NCBI GenBank assembly: GCA_964502465.1
Contig: CAZCWX010000076.1
Coordinates: 30,148-94,147, forward strand
Length of the DNA: 64,000 bases
Direction: 5' to 3'
Source: CAZCWX01 sp964502465
Lineage (GTDB): Bacteria > Desulfobacterota > Binatia > Bin18
Shown here: positions 36,093-45,037 of the stretch, piece after piece
Layout: each line of letters begins with the position of its first letter
How positions within the stretch are numbered: position 1 is the first letter of the stretch
The notes under the pieces: generated by a model
Database searches by the model: none
What the model saw: the letters and a program-made list of their open reading frames with translations, nothing else
What the model was told of the DNA's origin: nothing
Program-made: the position numbers and the translations under genes

Positions 36093-37715
36093 TTATGCTG
36101 CCAGGCGTACGGTCTGTGGGGGTTGAATTGCGGCAAGGAAACGGAGGCGGGGATACGCTTCTTGGGCACTCTTGAGTGCCCAGTCATTCGCGAAGAGTAC
36201 GAGAGGACGGCGGTCAGTGTCCCACACACAGGTGCTGCGTCCTGCGCGCTCGAAGTCATCGAGATGAGGGATGTCCCCTGCGATCCAGCGCGCGTACTGA
36301 TAGGAAAGAGGTTCGAACTCAGCAACGACGCCATATTCAGCCTTGAGACGATGGCGAACGATCTCAAATTGTAGGATACCGACCGCACCAAGAATTGGAT
36401 CACGTTCGAGTCGCTGCCGATCAAAGAACAGTTGCACTGTCCCTTCCTCGGACAGATGAGCGAGTCCTTTTTGCAACTGCTTGCGTTTGAGGGGGTCTGC
36501 TAGGCGTACACAGACAAACTGTTCGGGCGAGAAACGTGGAATCCCAGGAAATTCTAGTACAGGCCCCTCACATACTGTGTCGCCTATGCGCAAGACCCCT
36601 GGGTCCCACAGGCCGATGATATCCCCTGAGAAGGCTTCCTCGATCAGGGTGCGATCTTGGGCCAAGAACTGAAACGGTTTACTCAAGGTGAGCGGGGTTC
36701 CGGTGCGCACGTGGCGGACCTTCATGCCTCGGACGAAACGTCCTGAGCAAATGCGGACGAAGGCGACGCGGTCACGATGGAAGGGATCCATATTCGCTTG
36801 GATTTTAAAGACAAACCCTGCAAACTGCGAAGCAGCAGCGGCGAGCTCACCACTCGACGTCATGCGGGGGCGTGGTGGTGGCGCGAGTTCCATGAATCGG
36901 TCGAGAAAAGGCTCAAGCCCGAAATTGGTCATGGCACTACCGAAGAAGACGGGGGTCACCTCGCCACGGAGGAAACAGCCAAGATCACACGAAGCTCCTG
37001 CCGTGTCGAGCAGTGCCAACTCCTCTCGGAACTGCGCGTACGCGTGCGATCCGATGTCCGTCTGTAAAGTGCGATCCTCAAGGCTCGTGACCGTCATGGG
37101 TACCTTGCGCGTGCCGGCGTCCGCACGTGCGAAGCGAAAGACCTGCTGCGACCAACGGTCATAGACGCCCTGGAAAGTCTGCCCCGTTCCGATCGGCCAG
37201 GTCACTGGACTGCATGGAATACCGAGGACACGTTCGATATCATCAAGGAGTTCGAGCGGGCCCTGCCCGTTCCGGTCCATCTTATTGATGAAGGTGATAA
37301 TAGGAATCTGCCGTAGACGACAGACCTGAAAGAGTTTAATCGTTTGTGGTTCGACGCCCTTCACACAATCAATGAGCATGACCGCTGCGTCTGCTGCGGC
37401 GAGCGTGCGGTATGTATCTTCACTGAAATCGTTGTGCCCAGGCGTATCAAGCAGATTGATATGGCACCCCTGATAGGTAAACTGCAGCACGCTGGTCGAG
37501 ATCGAGATGCCCCGCTGACGTTCGATCTCCATCCAATCACTCGAGGTCTGCCGTTCCCCACGGCGTTGTTTCACTGAACCAGCGAGATGAATGGCGCCGC
37601 CATAGAGTAACAGCTTTTCGGTCAACGTCGTCTTCCCTGCGTCTGGATGAGAGATGATGGCAAAAGTCCGTCGTCGTGAGACTTCCGTGTATATCCTGTT
37701 GAGAATGTCGCTCAT
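36093..37715 (-). CDS. prfC: Peptide chain release factor 3
   Basis: GTPase that recycles RF1 and RF2 after termination. 540 residues with G1 SHPDAGKTTLTEKLL, the RF3-specific RQTSSDWMEIERQRGIS, G3 LLDTPGHNDFSEDTYR and G4 FINKMDRNG. The later EVTPVFFGSAMTNFG and the C-terminal PILGAVGILQFEI also fit RF3. Full length and intact. Confidence 0.96.
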   Translation of the reverse strand: MSDILNRIYTEVSRRRTFAIISHPDAGKTTLTEKLLLYGGAIHLAGSVKQRRGERQTSSDWMEIERQRGISISTSVLQFTYQGCHINLLDTPGHNDFSEDTYRTLAAADAAVMLIDCVKGVEPQTIKLFQVCRLRQIPIITFINKMDRNGQGPLELLDDIERVLGIPCSPVTWPIGTGQTFQGVYDRWSQQVFRFARADAGTRKVPMTVTSLEDRTLQTDIGSHAYAQFREELALLDTAGASCDLGCFLRGEVTPVFFGSAMTNFGLEPFLDRFMELAPPPRPRMTSSGELAAAASQFAGFVFKIQANMDPFHRDRVAFVRICSGRFVRGMKVRHVRTGTPLTLSKPFQFLAQDRTLIEEAFSGDIIGLWDPGVLRIGDTVCEGPVLEFPGIPRFSPEQFVCVRLADPLKRKQLQKGLAHLSEEGTVQLFFDRQRLERDPILGAVGILQFEIVRHRLKAEYGVVAEFEPLSYQYARWIAGDIPHLDDFERAGRSTCVWDTDRRPLVLFANDWALKSAQEAYPRLRFLAAIQPPQTVRLAA

Positions 37716-37836
37716 GTCTGTTTTTCCGGTTACGCTTTCAACACTGCCAAGTTGCTGGTGCCAAACGCCTCTTTGTCAGCGCCAGCCAGGTAAGAAAAAA
37801 GAAGACTTGCTTTGTCCTCTCGAAAAGTACGCAGTA

Positions 37837-38475
37837 TCAGGGTGGTGTGATCTGCCGCTGCGAAAAAGAGATAAGAAGAACTTCGGCACGCCGTTTCCCG
37901 GTATTTTCCCAGCGGGAAGGTTGGGTCGCGTCGTAGAAGAGACTATCTCCCTCAGCCAGTTCGTACCGCTCCTCGTCAAGGACCACGGTGACTTTCCCGC
38001 GCACGCAGAATGCCAGTTCCTCACCAGTATGAAGCAAGGGAGACTTCCCGCTGCGTCCGCCTGGTTCGAGGCGAATGAGCACGACAGCAACGCGGTCATC
38101 GACACCGGCTGGAAGGAGAGACTGGACGGTCGCCCGAGACCACTCGCTGCGTAAGCTCGCTTGCTCCTTGCGCCGCAGCACGGGGCCGTTGGTCACCGCT
38201 GGTTCACTCAGCAGGTCACTCAACCGTACTCCTAATGCGTGCGTAATCCGGTCGAGGGAAGCAAGAGAGGGTGAAACTTGGCCGAGTTCTACCTGCGAGA
38301 GGAAACTCGCCGAGAACCCTGTCTGTGTCCCGAGTGCACGTAACGACAGACCACTGTGACGTCGTGCCGCCTTGAGCTTCGCGCCAAATTGCAGAGGCAA
38401 TGGGGCACCGTTTCCAGTTGTGCCTGGTGTGCTTTTGTTTTTTCTTTTGTCCAGTATTACTTCACGAGTGTTCAT
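37837..38475 (-). CDS. XRE-family regulator with cupin domain
   Basis: 212 residues. The N-terminal helix-turn-helix is GAKLKAARRHSGLSLRALGT with SASFLSQVELGQVSPSLASL. The C-terminal cupin has LLHTGEELAFCVRGKVTVVL and YELAEGDSLFYDATQPSRWE. ATG 38475 gives this form; the frame is open to 38568. Regulators of this type often sense a small metabolite through the cupin. The target is unknown, and neighbours are prfC and remnants, so no pathway is implied. Confidence 0.86.
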   Translation of the reverse strand: MNTREVILDKRKNKSTPGTTGNGAPLPLQFGAKLKAARRHSGLSLRALGTQTGFSASFLSQVELGQVSPSLASLDRITHALGVRLSDLLSEPAVTNGPVLRRKEQASLRSEWSRATVQSLLPAGVDDRVAVVLIRLEPGGRSGKSPLLHTGEELAFCVRGKVTVVLDEERYELAEGDSLFYDATQPSRWENTGKRRAEVLLISFSQRQITPP

Positions 38476-38610
38476 TCTCAGCGTATGTGTAGCAAAAGGG
38501 AGAAGACAATGCAAACAGTGGAGAAGTGCTGCCCGGGTGAGGAAAAAGAACCCGCGCAATACGTCCAAAGGAAGGACAGCTCTGCGGTGTGGATTTTCCT
38601 CCCATTGGCA

Positions 38611-39000
38611 TCAAGAGCGAGCGTTTTCTAGTGGAAGAGCGAGCTGAAAGCAGGTGCCAGAACCAGGGGTACTATCTATGGTGATCTGACCACCATGCAT
38701 CTCAACCACTGTCTTGGCGATAAAGAGCCCTAACCCGAATCCCTGTCTCTGCTTCCCTGTAGTGGCACGCCAGCCCTCTTCACGCACGACAGCGGCTTCT
38801 GCGGGGATAATCCCTGGTCCTGTAGCTGCTACTGTGATTCCGACCGCTCCAGTATGTCGCGCAGCACTGATCTCAATACGTCCGTGTTCTGGAGTGAACT
38901 TGAGGGCATTATGGACGAGGTTACTCACCACTCGCACCAGAGCCGCTCCATCTCCTGCTATTGTGGGCAGTCCGTCCTGGAGCTGCAGTGTCAGTAGAAT
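38611..39000 (-). pseudogene. Histidine-kinase C-terminal remnant
   Basis: Only the ATPase half of a sensor kinase remains: QDGLPTIAGDGAALVRVVSN, NALKFTPEHGRIEI, a degraded G1 box (ATGPGI), then GFGLGLFIAKTVVEMHGGQI and GSGTCFQLALPL. There is no dimerisation domain, sensor or phospho-acceptor. In-frame coding similarity continues a little upstream of the GTG at 38937 and then ends near 39000, where a fragment of an unrelated gene begins on the other strand. Confidence 0.7.
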
Positions 39001-39212
39001 GTGACGGCGACGTGCGGGTCCGGGTCAACGAGGACGTTGAAGGCTATGCCGTCTGGGTGATTGCCGGAACCCAGCCACCAGCTGAATACATGCTGCAGCT
39101 CCTCTTCTTGCTCGACGCGCTCCAACGCCACGGAGCAAAACTCCATCTGCTGTGCACCTATTTTGCCTATGCGCGCCAGGAGAACGGGCGCGAGGGTCTC
39201 CGTTTCTCATAG
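39000..39212 (+). pseudogene. Ribose-phosphate pyrophosphokinase remnant
   Basis: About 70 codons resemble the N-terminal domain of PRPP synthetase: DGDVRVRVNEDVEGYAVWVI, then PPAEYMLQLLFLLDALQRHG and LLCTYFAYARQENG, equivalent to the D-G-E, N-E-x-V-x-G, x-E-L-L-x-x-x-D-A-L and Y-F-x-Y-A-R-Q motifs. The rest of the enzyme (PRPP loop, C-terminal domain) is absent and the frame stops at 39212. It abuts the histidine-kinase remnant near base 39000. Confidence 0.65.
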
Positions 39213-39268
39213 CTATGCGTGAGGGGGAAAGCGGCCTGCAGGGGTCTCCGCTCTGGTAGGCTCAAGGG

Positions 39269-39841
39269 TTAGTCCTCTTCGATCACAATGCCCGCATCAC
39301 GCAACTGCCGGAGGGCTCTCGCCCCTCCCTCAGCCGTGACAGGTCGTGTGGCTGCCTTGATCACGTGGACCTTAAATCCCCCTTGCCGGGCGTCAAGAGC
39401 CGAAGCGCACACGCACACGTCTTGAGCGAGACCGCCGATCCATACGCGCTGTACCTCTCTCCGCTTCAGTTCGTCTAGTAGGCCGGTCTGATCGAAAACA
39501 GAATACTGGTCCTGGTCGAACCGCACGCCCTTGGTCACCTTAATCACATGCTGCGGCAGGTGCAGAGCAGGGTGGAACGCCGCCCCTTCTGTATCCTGAA
39601 CGCAGTGCGGAGGCCATGGTCCGCCCTGCGTCTGGAAACTGATGTGGTCCTGTGGGTGCCAATCGCGTGAGGCATAGATCGGAATGCCTTTGGCGTCGGC
39701 TTCATCAATCCATTCGTTCAGTACAGGGACAACAGCGTCTCCGTCCTCAATCGATAACGCGCCGCCCGGACAGAAATCATTCTGCACGTCCACAACGAGC
39801 AAAGCATCTCTTGGTTGAAGGACTTCTCTTGGGGGCATCAT
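39269..39841 (-). CDS. pncA: Nicotinamidase / isochorismatase-family amidase
   Basis: Cysteine hydrolase, probably nicotinamide to nicotinate in NAD salvage. Triad: Asp in LLVVDVQNDFCPGG, Lys in VIKVTKGVRFD and Cys in GLAQDVCVCASALDA. The metal-binding D-x-H is in ASRDWHPQDHISF. 190 residues, intact. It is the one complete metabolic gene inside a stretch of remnants. Confidence 0.88.
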   Translation of the reverse strand: MMPPREVLQPRDALLVVDVQNDFCPGGALSIEDGDAVVPVLNEWIDEADAKGIPIYASRDWHPQDHISFQTQGGPWPPHCVQDTEGAAFHPALHLPQHVIKVTKGVRFDQDQYSVFDQTGLLDELKRREVQRVWIGGLAQDVCVCASALDARQGGFKVHVIKAATRPVTAEGGARALRQLRDAGIVIEED

Positions 39842-40365
39842 GATATGCTCTTCTTTCTTAATTCTATTTGTTTATACGGTTCCCCGTCTCGCCCTCCACA
39901 TCTAAGTTCGTGTGAGATTCGCGCTACCCATTTTTGTATGATTATTTCGTCGCTCCACGTGCTACAATATTCAATTATAATTTCCCTCCCGATGTCAGTC
40001 GAGGCGGGAACCACAACTTTGTCCACGAGAAGATGATTGACGAGGACGCCACCTGCAGTCTGGCCGAAATTCGACACGACGCGGTTGCCCCCTCCTATTT
40101 CTTTTTTCCCCTCCTGCGGGTCTCTCCAAAATTCATAAAAATTCCACAGAGAAGACAACGATGAGAATGTATCAATCTTTTTGATACTTCAACGAGGAGA
40201 AGTGCGAGGCTCGCTGTCACTTATCCTTTCCCCCACTGGGTGACCTTGAAGTGATGGGCACGTAGGGATGCGCAGGTGCAGAATGAAGAAAAAGAGCGTC
40301 GCTTTTTCTTCATTTTTGCCAAAGAGAAAAGGTTACAAGCCGTAGGACAAGGCTTTCTTCCTGAC
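39842..40365. other. Intergenic stretch with no credible gene
   Basis: About 520 nt, visibly more AT-rich than its surroundings at 39842-40170. An open frame on the minus strand between 39838 and 40158 has some protein-like wording (GQTAGGVLVNHLLVDKVVV) but no recognised family or ribosome site, so I do not call it. The 3' part carries the terminator at 40282-40317. Confidence 0.5.
40282..40317. terminator. Perfect 13-bp hairpin terminator
   Basis: AATGAAGAAAAAG (40282-40294) and CTTTTTCTTCATT (40302-40314) are perfect complements around a 7-nt loop, flanked by A and T runs. It lies downstream of the minus-strand arsC/VOC unit and probably terminates it. The AT-rich stem is unusual but the complementarity is exact. 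Confidence 0.65.
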
Positions 40366-40572
40366 TCACTCATGTGGCACGAGAACAATCGGCTCATCAT
40401 CCGCCGGCCTTACCGCGAATTCTTTGTCTGTGAGCCGAGCGTAGATCTCGATCAGATGTCCGTCAGGATCAGTGATCCAGAGTTCGTGGAAAGGCGTGCC
40501 GCGCCACGTGGTATGTGGCTGTTTTTCAATGGACCAGTCCGCCTCGACTGGATGTGTGTAACGCTGCCAAGA
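40366..40572 (-). pseudogene. VOC/glyoxalase-fold C-terminal fragment
   Basis: About 68 codons resembling the last third of a VOC-superfamily protein: [37 protein letters not shown] with the conserved metal-ligand Glu, and a PADDEPIVLV tail. No N-terminal half exists. The fragment overlaps the end of arsC in another frame, which suggests a deletion joined the two. Proteins pairing ArsC with VOC domains are plausible in arsenic loci, but this copy cannot be a full dioxygenase. Confidence 0.5.
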
Positions 40573-40960
40573 CTTCGATCCGCCCACGGATCTGGTCCCG
40601 CGCGGCGCGAAATCGTTGGAGTTGCTGTTCGTGTGCTTCTTCCTCATGGCCTGCTGGGTCTGGGATTGGCCAGTGCAGCCGTGCGGCCTTACCGAGAAAG
40701 ACAGGGCACACCTCCTCAGCGCAGAGGGTGATGGTGGTGTCGACGCTGGCTGGGTCAATAGTATCGACCGACTTTGCCACGTGCTTCGAGATATCAATCC
40801 CGATTTCTTTCATTACCTGTATTGCAAGTGGATTGACGCGTGTTGGGCGCGAGCCAGCGCTTTGCACGCAGACAGTGTCACCGAAAAGCTGACGCGCCAA
40901 GCCTTCGGCCATCTGACTGCGTGCCGAATTCGCCACACAGAGAAATAAGAGACGCTTCAT
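40526..40960 (-). CDS. arsC: Arsenate reductase, LMW-phosphatase type
   Basis: 144 residues of the low-molecular-weight phosphatase fold. The P-loop CVANSAR (C8 to R14, C-x5-R) lies in [20 protein letters not shown]. It continues with [20 protein letters not shown] and [13 protein letters not shown], and has [20 protein letters not shown] near the C-terminus. The last ~10 residues ([10 protein letters not shown]) look like frame read-on into the VOC fragment. No other ars gene is adjacent. Thioredoxin- or glutaredoxin-coupling cannot be told here. Confidence 0.82.
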   Translation of the reverse strand: MKRLLFLCVANSARSQMAEGLARQLFGDTVCVQSAGSRPTRVNPLAIQVMKEIGIDISKHVAKSVDTIDPASVDTTITLCAEEVCPVFLGKAARLHWPIPDPAGHEEEAHEQQLQRFRAARDQIRGRIEVLAALHTSSRGGLVH

Positions 40961-40972
40961 AGACGCTCTTTT

Positions 40973-41071
40973 CTATCGTTCCACGGGGAGATCTCCGCGA
41001 TTTTCTGTATCTACGATCCGGACAGCGGGGTCCTGCAGAGGCGCGAAGAACCGGTCCGTGTCCGCCAACAT
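40973..41071 (-). pseudogene. Short coding remnant, unrecognised
   Basis: 32 codons beginning at ATG 41071 read like a protein C-terminus (ADTDRFFAPLQDPAVRIVDT, then ENRGDLPVER) and the frame stays open for some codons upstream towards phoR. No ribosome site or family was recognised. I list it as a possible remnant because of its composition and its place beside other fragments. Confidence 0.25.
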
Positions 41072-41131
41072 ATCCGGACGTGCACACCCTTCATATGAGC
41101 TGGGTATTCTCCATTTTGCCCACGTTCGCCT

Positions 41132-42661
41132 TCAAGAGAAGACGTGATTTTCAGCATGACTCATTATAAGCGGAAGGGCAACGTGACGCGGCAGCCAAAT
41201 GCGTACAGCAGTTCCCTGGTTCATTTGACTGTCGATACGCAAGAATCCGCCATGTGCCTGAACAATGTGTTTGACGATAGCCAGGCCGAGCCCGGTGCCG
41301 CCGAGTTCACGCGAGCGCGCCTTGTCAACACGATAAAAACGTTGCGTAAGACGGGGAATTTCAGATGCCGGGATACCACAGCCCGTATCTGTCACTGCAA
41401 TCTCGATCCATTCTTCAGGGAAAGCGTGGTCAGTAGGTCGGAGAGAAGAACCTCGGACCTCACCGTTGCGCAGCTCCTCCTGATTCTGTACACGCACCTC
41501 GAGGCTTTGAGCCATCCTTGCCGTCACTGTCACTGTACCACCTACAGGCGTGTACTTCACGGCATTATCGATCAGGTTGATCAGCACCTGATGCAGACGG
41601 TCCCCATCTCCTGAGAGGGGTGGGAAGTCAGGTGAAAGGTCTTCGACAAGGGTCACCTGGCCTCGCTGCGCTTTCTCTTTGACCACCTCGAAGACTTCAG
41701 CGACTAACTCAGGGAGTAGCACTTCCTCGTAGCGAAGTTCGGTCTTGCCTAACTCAAGATTTGACAGGGTGAGCAAGTCTTCTATCAGCCGACTGAGGCG
41801 CTCAGAATGGCGATCGATAATCGTAAGAAAACGTCGGGCTGTTTCTGGATCTCTCAGCGCACCGTTGAGCAAGGTTTCGGCGTATCCTTTAATCGCGGTC
41901 AGGGGAGTACGGAGCTCGTGCGAAACGTTCGCCACAAAATCCGCCCGGATCGATTCGAGTCTCTTGAGCTGGGTGATCTCGTGGAAAACCAAGACATACC
42001 CGCTTGTCGTGGTCCTGTCCTCATAAATCTGCATCGCGCTCACTTCTAAAGAGCGCGGTTTTTTATTCTCGATCTCCAGTTCTCGGGTTAATGGGTGATC
42101 AGTTGGTCGTTTGCTGGCGACTTCTCGCAGCAATTCATGCAAGGTCGGGTCGCGAGAAAATTCTTGTATTGGTTTCCCTTGCCAGTTTTTAACTGAGTTG
42201 AGGTCGAACTGATCCTGCGCGGCACGATTGCAGAGGACAACGTTGCCATCGAGGTCGATCACCACAACCCCTTCAGCCATACTTTGCAACACCGCTTCCA
42301 ATTTTCTGCGCTCCCTTTGCAGGGTCCGTAAGCGTTCATGTTGCAACGTCACAAACCGCTGCAGTCCCTTTTCTAAGGCGCCGAGTTCATCTTCGTTCCA
42401 TACCGGTAAGAGAGGAGGAGACTCCCCCTCTGGAGCAACAGCCATGAACTCACGCAGACCAGCAAGACGGCGTCGTACACAGAGGCCGCCATAAATAGCG
42501 CTGACTGACGCGATCACTCCAAGTGTGACAACACCATACCAGAGGATGTCTGGACGAGGCGCTGGCGGCAGGGTAGAGAAAAACACCAGACCTACCAACG
42601 CACCCAGGGCAAAGGCAGGACAGAGAACAAGGACAAAGAGCAGGCTATTCCTCCAGCGCAT
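41132..42661 (-). CDS. phoR: Phosphate-regulon sensor kinase
   Basis: Membrane histidine kinase that phosphorylates PhoB under phosphate limitation. Two N-terminal helices (SLLFVLVLCPAFALGALVGL and GVVTLGVIASVSAIYGGL) are followed by a PAS domain (MAEGVVVIDLDGNVVLCNRA), then the H-box FVANVSHELRTPLTAIKGYA, N-box NLIDNAVKYTPVGG, DTGCGI and GGTGLGLAIVKHIVQAHGG. ATG 42661 overlaps the phoB stop by 17 nt. About 509 residues. Last gene of the phosphate operon. Confidence 0.93.
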   Translation of the reverse strand: MRWRNSLLFVLVLCPAFALGALVGLVFFSTLPPAPRPDILWYGVVTLGVIASVSAIYGGLCVRRRLAGLREFMAVAPEGESPPLLPVWNEDELGALEKGLQRFVTLQHERLRTLQRERRKLEAVLQSMAEGVVVIDLDGNVVLCNRAAQDQFDLNSVKNWQGKPIQEFSRDPTLHELLREVASKRPTDHPLTRELEIENKKPRSLEVSAMQIYEDRTTTSGYVLVFHEITQLKRLESIRADFVANVSHELRTPLTAIKGYAETLLNGALRDPETARRFLTIIDRHSERLSRLIEDLLTLSNLELGKTELRYEEVLLPELVAEVFEVVKEKAQRGQVTLVEDLSPDFPPLSGDGDRLHQVLINLIDNAVKYTPVGGTVTVTARMAQSLEVRVQNQEELRNGEVRGSSLRPTDHAFPEEWIEIAVTDTGCGIPASEIPRLTQRFYRVDKARSRELGGTGLGLAIVKHIVQAHGGFLRIDSQMNQGTAVRIWLPRHVALPLIMSHAENHVFS

Positions 42662-43397
42662 CAGGGTTAAACTTGTACCCGACCCCACGCACGGTCAGAA
42701 TCAGTGTGGGATTCGCATCATCTCGCTCAATCCGTTGGCGTAAACGGCGAATGTGGACATCTACTGTGCGTGGCTCAACGTATACATCTTGCCCCCATAC
42801 CAGATCAAGGATTTGCGTGCGGCTAAAAACTCGATGGGGATATTGGACAAAAAACTTCAGGAGTTCAAACTCCCGCAACCCGAGTTCGACTGAACGTCCG
42901 TCCAGGGTGGCTTCATAAGTATCGTAATCGATGCGTAAACGGCCTTTTTCGTAAAATTCATGCGGTCGATCTGGACCCTGTCCGTATGCGCGGCGCATCA
43001 CCGCCTTGACCCGCGCAACAAGCTCTCGCGGGCTAAAGGGTTTGGTCACATAATCATCCGCGCCCATTTCGAGCCCAAGGATCTTGTCCACTTCAGATGC
43101 ACGAGCGGTGAGGATAAGAATTGGCAGCCGCTGGGTGTCTTCTTTCGCGCGCAATAACCGGCACACCTCAAGCCCGGGCAGGCCGGGGAGCATGAGGTCA
43201 AGGATGATCAAAGCCGGACGCTCTCTGGCCGCGAGATGGAGGGCGATCTCACCGTCGCTTGCTTCGACAACCACGAACCCTTCAGTCTCCAGGTTATAAC
43301 GGACAAGATCGCGAATGTCTTTTTCATCTTCAACGATCAGGATTTTGCGTTTGATTTCGGTAACCGCCAGTTTGGTCGTCTGTGCCTGTGCTTCCAT
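42645..43397 (-). CDS. phoB: Phosphate-regulon response regulator
   Basis: OmpR/PhoB-class regulator. Receiver with acidic pair in ILIVEDEKDIRDLV, phospho-acceptor D67 in LIILDLMLPGLPG and Lys in DYVTKPFSPRELV. The C-terminal winged helix shows LGLREFELLKFFVQ, RVFSRTQILDLVWG and VDVHIRRLRQRIE. GAAGGAGATCC precedes the ATG. It likely binds the boxes at 52590-52617. Confidence 0.94.
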   Translation of the reverse strand: MEAQAQTTKLAVTEIKRKILIVEDEKDIRDLVRYNLETEGFVVVEASDGEIALHLAARERPALIILDLMLPGLPGLEVCRLLRAKEDTQRLPILILTARASEVDKILGLEMGADDYVTKPFSPRELVARVKAVMRRAYGQGPDRPHEFYEKGRLRIDYDTYEATLDGRSVELGLREFELLKFFVQYPHRVFSRTQILDLVWGQDVYVEPRTVDVHIRRLRQRIERDDANPTLILTVRGVGYKFNPDALEE

Positions 43398-43461
43398 GGA
43401 TCTCCTTCGTTATAGGCAGCTTTCAGCCTTACCTCTGCGAGGGGGTATTGAGCCCTATGCT

Positions 43462-44145
43462 TTAGACTGAGGTGGGTGGAGGAGTGATGTGCCGGATGCT
43501 TTTCCCTTTGGCTAAGAAGATGACCATTTCGGCAATGTTTGTCGCATGGTCAGCGATCCGCTCTAAATACTTGGCGATGAATAAAGTACGGGTGGCGCGG
43601 GCCACGCTTTGCGGGTCTTGGGCCATAAAGGTCAACACATCGTCGAAAGTCTTGGCAGTGAGGTTATCAATGTAGTCGTCCCGTTGGCACACGCGCAACG
43701 CCAATTCATGGTCTTCACGAACAAAGGCATCAAGGCTGTCTCGTAACATAGAACGGGCCCACTCAGCCATATGCGGCAGATCGACGTTGAGTTTGACCGG
43801 AGGCTCTTGGTTGAGCTCGATCGCACGTTCACAGATATTTTGCGCGATATCACCGATGCGTTCGAGATCGGTCGTGATCTTCGTGCTGGTCATAATCAGG
43901 CGCAGATCGCGGGCTGCCGGCTGATGCAGCGCAACCAGGCGAGTGCAGGCTTCGTCTACGGCCACATCAAGGTAATTCACCATATGGTCACGCTCAATAA
44001 TCGCGCGTGCCTCTGCCGAGTCGCGCCTGGTCAGGGCGTCCATCGCATCGGTGATCTGTTTCTCGACTAAGCCGCCCATCTCCAGAAGTTTCGCCCGGAG
44101 TTGCTGCAGTTCTTCTTCGTATTGTTTATCTGTATGCAACGGCAT
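43462..44145 (-). CDS. phoU: Phosphate-signalling protein PhoU
   Basis: Two-repeat helical-bundle protein that links Pst transport to PhoR. 227 residues with family wording ALTRRDSAEARAIIERDHMV, ARDLRLIMTSTKITTDLERI and GDIAQNICERA, and the second repeat TLFIAKYLERIADHATNIAE with the E-R-x-x-D metal motif in both. It sits between pstB and phoB, the normal place. Confidence 0.95.
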   Translation of the reverse strand: MPLHTDKQYEEELQQLRAKLLEMGGLVEKQITDAMDALTRRDSAEARAIIERDHMVNYLDVAVDEACTRLVALHQPAARDLRLIMTSTKITTDLERIGDIAQNICERAIELNQEPPVKLNVDLPHMAEWARSMLRDSLDAFVREDHELALRVCQRDDYIDNLTAKTFDDVLTFMAQDPQSVARATRTLFIAKYLERIADHATNIAEMVIFLAKGKSIRHITPPPTSV

Positions 44146-44161
44146 GGTGGTCTCCTTACGT

Positions 44162-45016
44162 TTAGCCGAACCTGCCAGTGATGTAGTCTTCTGTTTCCTG
44201 CTTCTCCGGGGTGGTAAACAATTTTTCCGTACTCCCGAATTCTATCAAGCGACCGAGATACATGAAAGCTGTGTAGTCAGAGACTCGCGCCGCTTGCTGC
44301 ATGTTATGCGTAACGATCACGATGGTGTAATATTTTTTTAACTCATGGATGAGTTCTTCAATTTTCGCAGTAGCAATCGGGTCCAGAGCGGAGCAGGGCT
44401 CATCCATGAGGACTACTTGGGGCTCCACCGCGATCGTCCGCGCAATACACAGACGCTGATGCTGGCCACCAGACAGGGCAAGCGCGTTGTCATGCAGACG
44501 CTCTTTCGCCTCCTCCCATAATGCCGCATTTTTGAGACTACGCTCGACAATCTCATCCAGGCGTGCCCTGTTGTTGATGCCAAGAATGCGTGGGCCATAT
44601 GCGACATTTTCATAAATGGTCTTGGGAAAAGGGTTGGGCTTCTGAAACACCATACCGACCCGCTTGCGTAGGTCGGTGACATCAACAGTCTGGCCGAGAA
44701 TTTCCTGGCCAGCCATCGTAATACTTCCTGTAATCCTCACCCCCTCAACCAAGTCGTTGAGCCGATTGAGACAACGGATCAGGGTCGACTTGCCGCACCC
44801 AGAGGGGCCAATAAAGGCAGTCACCTGGTTGCGAGCAATGTCCATATTGATGTTTTCCAGCGCCATCTTGTCTCCGTAGTAGAGACAGAGGTCGCGGATC
44901 TCAATCTCTGGCACGCCAGAGGGGAGTATGGTCGAACGGTCCTGGCCGTTGCCTTGCTCCGTCTGGCGGCGCAACAAAGAAACCGCGTGGGTTGGTGTTG
45001 GGGTACTTTTCTCCAT
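44162..45016 (-). CDS. pstB: Phosphate ABC transporter ATPase
   Basis: ATPase of the high-affinity PstSCAB importer. Walker [21 protein letters not shown]-loop [17 protein letters not shown], signature [14 protein letters not shown], Walker [13 protein letters not shown]. An ATG at 45025 lies directly against the ribosome site, so the ATG at 45016, with AGAGG 9 nt ahead, is more likely. The first ~35 residues are a hydrophilic extension. Confidence 0.96.
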   Translation of the reverse strand: MEKSTPTPTHAVSLLRRQTEQGNGQDRSTILPSGVPEIEIRDLCLYYGDKMALENINMDIARNQVTAFIGPSGCGKSTLIRCLNRLNDLVEGVRITGSITMAGQEILGQTVDVTDLRKRVGMVFQKPNPFPKTIYENVAYGPRILGINNRARLDEIVERSLKNAALWEEAKERLHDNALALSGGQHQRLCIARTIAVEPQVVLMDEPCSALDPIATAKIEELIHELKKYYTIVIVTHNMQQAARVSDYTAFMYLGRLIEFGSTEKLFTTPEKQETEDYITGRFG

Positions 45017-45037
45017 ACTATCCATCCTCTTTTTTAT

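Noticed and set aside
35882..36424. Long minus-strand frame overlapping the end of prfC
   Set aside because: Most of it lies inside prfC in another frame; only the last 49 codons have a ribosome site and are kept.
39838..40158. Minus-strand open frame of 106 codons between pncA and the VOC fragment
   Set aside because: AT-rich, no ribosome site, no recognised family; only a short stretch looks protein-like, so I left the area as intergenic.
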